From NCBI GenBank assembly GCA_023139025.1, contig JAGLOH010000013.1:1-15982 (forward strand): a stretch of DNA of 15,982 nt, read 5' to 3'. Source of the stretch: Candidatus Heimdallarchaeota archaeon (lineage in GTDB: Archaea > Asgardarchaeota > Heimdallarchaeia > Heimdallarchaeales > Heimdallarchaeaceae). The notes below the pieces were generated by a model, which saw nothing but the letters and a program-made list of their open reading frames with translations, searched no databases and was not told the DNA's origin. Positions 14,473 through 15,982 of the stretch are shown piece by piece; within the stretch, counting starts at the first letter, position 1; every line of letters starts with the position of its first letter. The position numbers and the translations under genes are program-made.

Positions 14473-14994
14473 GTGAAATGTTTGCATATAACTAAGTTCA
14501 ACTTTTCTTTTGTTGAGAGAAAAATACGAAAAAAAACATTTGGAATACTCACTACAATAAATTCAGATGGGACACCTCATGCAACAGGAATTTTGTATGG
14601 TGTTTCTAAACCTGATACTGGATTTGCTTTATACTTATTAACATCAAGGAACTATAGGAAAATAAGAAACATTCAGAGAAACCCGAAGGTATCTTTTATT
14701 ATACCTTTCCCACATCATCACTTACGTTTTGTCCCTTCAGGTACGATTACAATGAATGGTTTAGCCAAATTAGTACCTGTGAATTCAGAGGATATAATTG
14801 AAATCTTTTCGGAGAAGAGAATTCTGAAAATGATAATTGCAGATATTGATTTTGAGAAAGATGAAGAATATGTTTTCATTAAAATCGAACCAGATCCAAA
14901 GATTTTATGTTATGGAGTTGGTTTTAATATCTGGAAGCTAAGAGGATCTCACACTGAAGGTGGATATTCTGTTACTATCCCTCCTGAAAGGTGA
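14473..14994 (+). CDS. Second PPOX-like flavin split-barrel protein
   Basis: A 173-aa split-barrel flavoprotein. FGILTTINSDGTPHATGILYGV (24-45) is the family's opening hairpin. FALYLLTSRNYRKIRNIQRNPKVSFIIPF (51-79) is the phosphate-binding and dimer-interface block. SGTITMNGLAKLVP and KIEPDPKILCYGVG follow, and the protein ends in VTIPPER, a common ending for such domains, so the gene is complete. It differs clearly in sequence from the divergent neighbour at 13908, so the pair is not a recent tandem copy. The start is GTG at 14473: an in-frame stop lies immediately upstream and the TATA spacing fits. FMN, F420 or haem is the likely ligand; the substrate is unknown. Its last 35 bases overlap a small zinc-ribbon frame. 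Confidence 0.78.
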   Translation: MKCLHITKFNFSFVERKIRKKTFGILTTINSDGTPHATGILYGVSKPDTGFALYLLTSRNYRKIRNIQRNPKVSFIIPFPHHHLRFVPSGTITMNGLAKLVPVNSEDIIEIFSEKRILKMIIADIDFEKDEEYVFIKIEPDPKILCYGVGFNIWKLRGSHTEGGYSVTIPPER

Positions 14995-15121
14995 ATATGA
15001 GAGAATAATTAGTTCAAAGATTGCAAGAAAAACTTGTCCAAACTGCAGTACTAAAATAGAAAAAATAAGTGTTGCAAGCACAAACAACTATATCTGTTTA
15101 AACTGTCAGATGTTTGAATAA
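14960..15121 (+). CDS. Small CxxC-x16-CxxC zinc-ribbon protein
   Basis: A frame of at most 53 codons from GTG at 14960 to TAA at 15119-15121. The C-terminal half contains CPNC and CLNC separated by 16 residues, a compact zinc-ribbon/zinc-knuckle pattern unlikely by chance in a short frame. The true start is unclear. The GTG lies inside the flavoprotein gene, in another frame, and the residues it adds (VDILLLSLLKGEYER) look unlike a domain. A better-placed ATG at 14997, next to GGTGA, reads ATG-AGA-GAA-TAA and would need a one-base insertion to join the ribbon frame as M-R-E-I-I-S-S-K. It is probably co-transcribed with the flavoprotein. Whether it binds nucleic acid or a protein partner is unknown. 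Its stop is 8 nt from the convergent sulfotransferase stop. Confidence 0.5.
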   Translation: MDILLLSLLKGEYERIISSKIARKTCPNCSTKIEKISVASTNNYICLNCQMFE

Positions 15122-15129
15122 TCGCATTC

Positions 15130-15982
15130 TTAAGCTTGTTTTGGTTTATCATATCCCATTCTATCAATTATTGTATGCCAGTAAGAATAAATCCATTGTT
15201 TGTCTTTTAACGAAATGTTATACTTAGATCTTTTATAGTCTTTAACACATGTAAGATATTCTTCAATTTCAGGTAAGGCTTCTTCAAAACCTCCAAGATT
15301 AAGTTTATCATAAATCAGCTTTATGAAAGCTATAGGGTCAGCTATAAAATCTTCATACCTAATTTCAATTAGATTATGCTCTGGAATTAGTTTTTTATCT
15401 GTGTAATATTTCTCATAAATATCTCTATAAGAATTTAGAATAAACTTATCTAGATCTTGATGCTTTTTTTGTAATCTAAAGAGTATATCTGTTCTTTTAT
15501 GCATTCGTTTTGTTGAAAAGAAAACCTCGTATGGGTCTCTATAAATATGAACAAATTTGGCGTTTGGATAAAGATCTATAAGAAGGTCAACCTTTGCTGT
15601 GTCAAATGGACTTTTCAGAATTAGTAGTTTGTTCCCTTTTTTCAGATAAAGTTTTTTGATAACATATTCTGTATAATATTTGATTTTGTTTATTTGATTC
15701 TGAGATAAGTCTTTAAATAAAGCATATCGACTGTAGAACTCAACATTCAAAGGAAAATAAGCTCCAAAGTATGGAGACAGTGAACACAGATTGGCAATTG
15801 CCCACTCATGTTCATGTGGTGAATCTACACCAATTTCAACATTATTTTGAGGTCTAGTTTCTGGTAAAAACAAACCAAATAACCATTTCATCAGTTTTTC
15901 AAAATACAGAAAATGATTGGAAAAGATTGACTCGAACATAGACATATAATTATGATTGGGATTTCGAATAAGTAATTCTTGG
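15130..15982 (-). CDS. Sulfotransferase-family protein, N-terminus beyond the window
   Basis: PAPS-dependent sulfotransferase (Sulfotransfer_3-like). The best landmark is NKLLILKSPFDTAKVDLLIDLYPNAKFVHIYRDPYEVFFST, positioned 102-142 from the internal Met at 15945: an lhLKsP strand-turn, then the 3'-phosphate-binding RDPxxxxxS with the expected Arg and Ser. LIEIRYEDFIADP (190-202) is the later conserved helix-turn. The 5'-phosphosulfate P-loop (RSGTT-type) is absent from the visible part, but the frame stays open from 15945 to the right edge (...RNPNHNYMSMFESIFSNHF...), and these residues fit the segment that follows the P-loop in this family. The gene is therefore cut by the window, not truncated in nature, and the ATG at 15945 is not the real start. 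The acceptor (lipid, glycan or small molecule) is unknown. Confidence 0.82.
   Translation of the reverse strand, partial: QELLIRNPNHNYMSMFESIFSNHFLYFEKLMKWLFGLFLPETRPQNNVEIGVDSPHEHEWAIANLCSLSPYFGAYFPLNVEFYSRYALFKDLSQNQINKIKYYTEYVIKKLYLKKGNKLLILKSPFDTAKVDLLIDLYPNAKFVHIYRDPYEVFFSTKRMHKRTDILFRLQKKHQDLDKFILNSYRDIYEKYYTDKKLIPEHNLIEIRYEDFIADPIAFIKLIYDKLNLGGFEEALPEIEEYLTCVKDYKRSKYNISLKDKQWIYSYWHTIIDRMGYDKPKQA

Noticed and set aside
1..15982. CRISPR arrays, insertion sequences, attachment sites, tRNA or rRNA genes.
   Set aside because: No regularly spaced repeats, transposase motifs, terminal inverted repeats or tRNA-like T-loop/acceptor patterns were seen. A tRNAscan-type search would be needed to exclude intron-bearing or split tRNAs.

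Overview
This window looks like a stretch of an AT-rich archaeal chromosome, most likely from an Asgard (Promethearchaeota) lineage. Four things point there. The prolyl-tRNA synthetase is the archaeal/eukaryote-like type with a C-terminal zinc domain and terminal Tyr. There is a complete Ras/Rab-like small GTPase with all five G motifs. TATA boxes lie about 25-30 nt ahead of many start codons, the pattern of short-leadered or leaderless archaeal mRNAs. The regulators and enzymes are a mosaic of bacterial-type families (TetR, RND/MMPL, DinB, GNAT, a Firmicutes-like nuclease-DinG helicase). Placement within Asgard (Loki- versus Heimdall-like) cannot be made from this sequence. No rRNA, tRNA, CRISPR array or insertion sequence was recognised.

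Layout: 1-150 is the 3' end of a membrane-protein gene. 166-1404 (-) is a GH63/mannosylglycerate-hydrolase-like glycosidase behind proS (1466-2938, -). 3086-4000 (+) is an ArsR-type winged helix fused to a GyrI-like ligand-binding domain, closed by a hairpin/poly-T terminator. 4029-6491 (-) is a two-domain RND/MMPL exporter, divergent from a TetR regulator (6561-7241, +). The gap between these two holds a symmetric TATA box and a perfect 9+9 bp palindrome just before the exporter ATG, so it reads as a self-contained drug/lipid-efflux switch. A roughly 250-nt non-coding stretch precedes the small GTPase, whose real 5' end begins at about 7481-7493, well upstream of the first in-frame ATG that leaves a long open frame. 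Its P-loop is preceded by ATG-GTG-TCT-TAA-CTG, a start-region anomaly. Convergent to it is a 783-aa fusion of a PD-(D/E)XK nuclease with an Fe-S XPD/DinG-type helicase.

The right half is mostly small single-gene units: an ArsN2-like GNAT acetyltransferase, a COG1533 radical SAM protein, an alpha/beta hydrolase, a DinB-fold protein, two divergent flavin split-barrel (PPOX-like) proteins, an unlisted 53-codon zinc-ribbon ORF overlapping the second of these, and a sulfotransferase whose N-terminus lies beyond the right edge.

Functionally the genes do not form one pathway. The only tight regulatory unit is TetR plus exporter. The helicase-nuclease, the SplB-like radical SAM protein and the DinB-fold protein hint loosely at stress or DNA maintenance, but nothing in the sequence ties them together. 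The best leads for something undescribed are the start of the GTPase gene, the small zinc-ribbon ORF with a similar start problem, and the nuclease-helicase fusion in an archaeal context.
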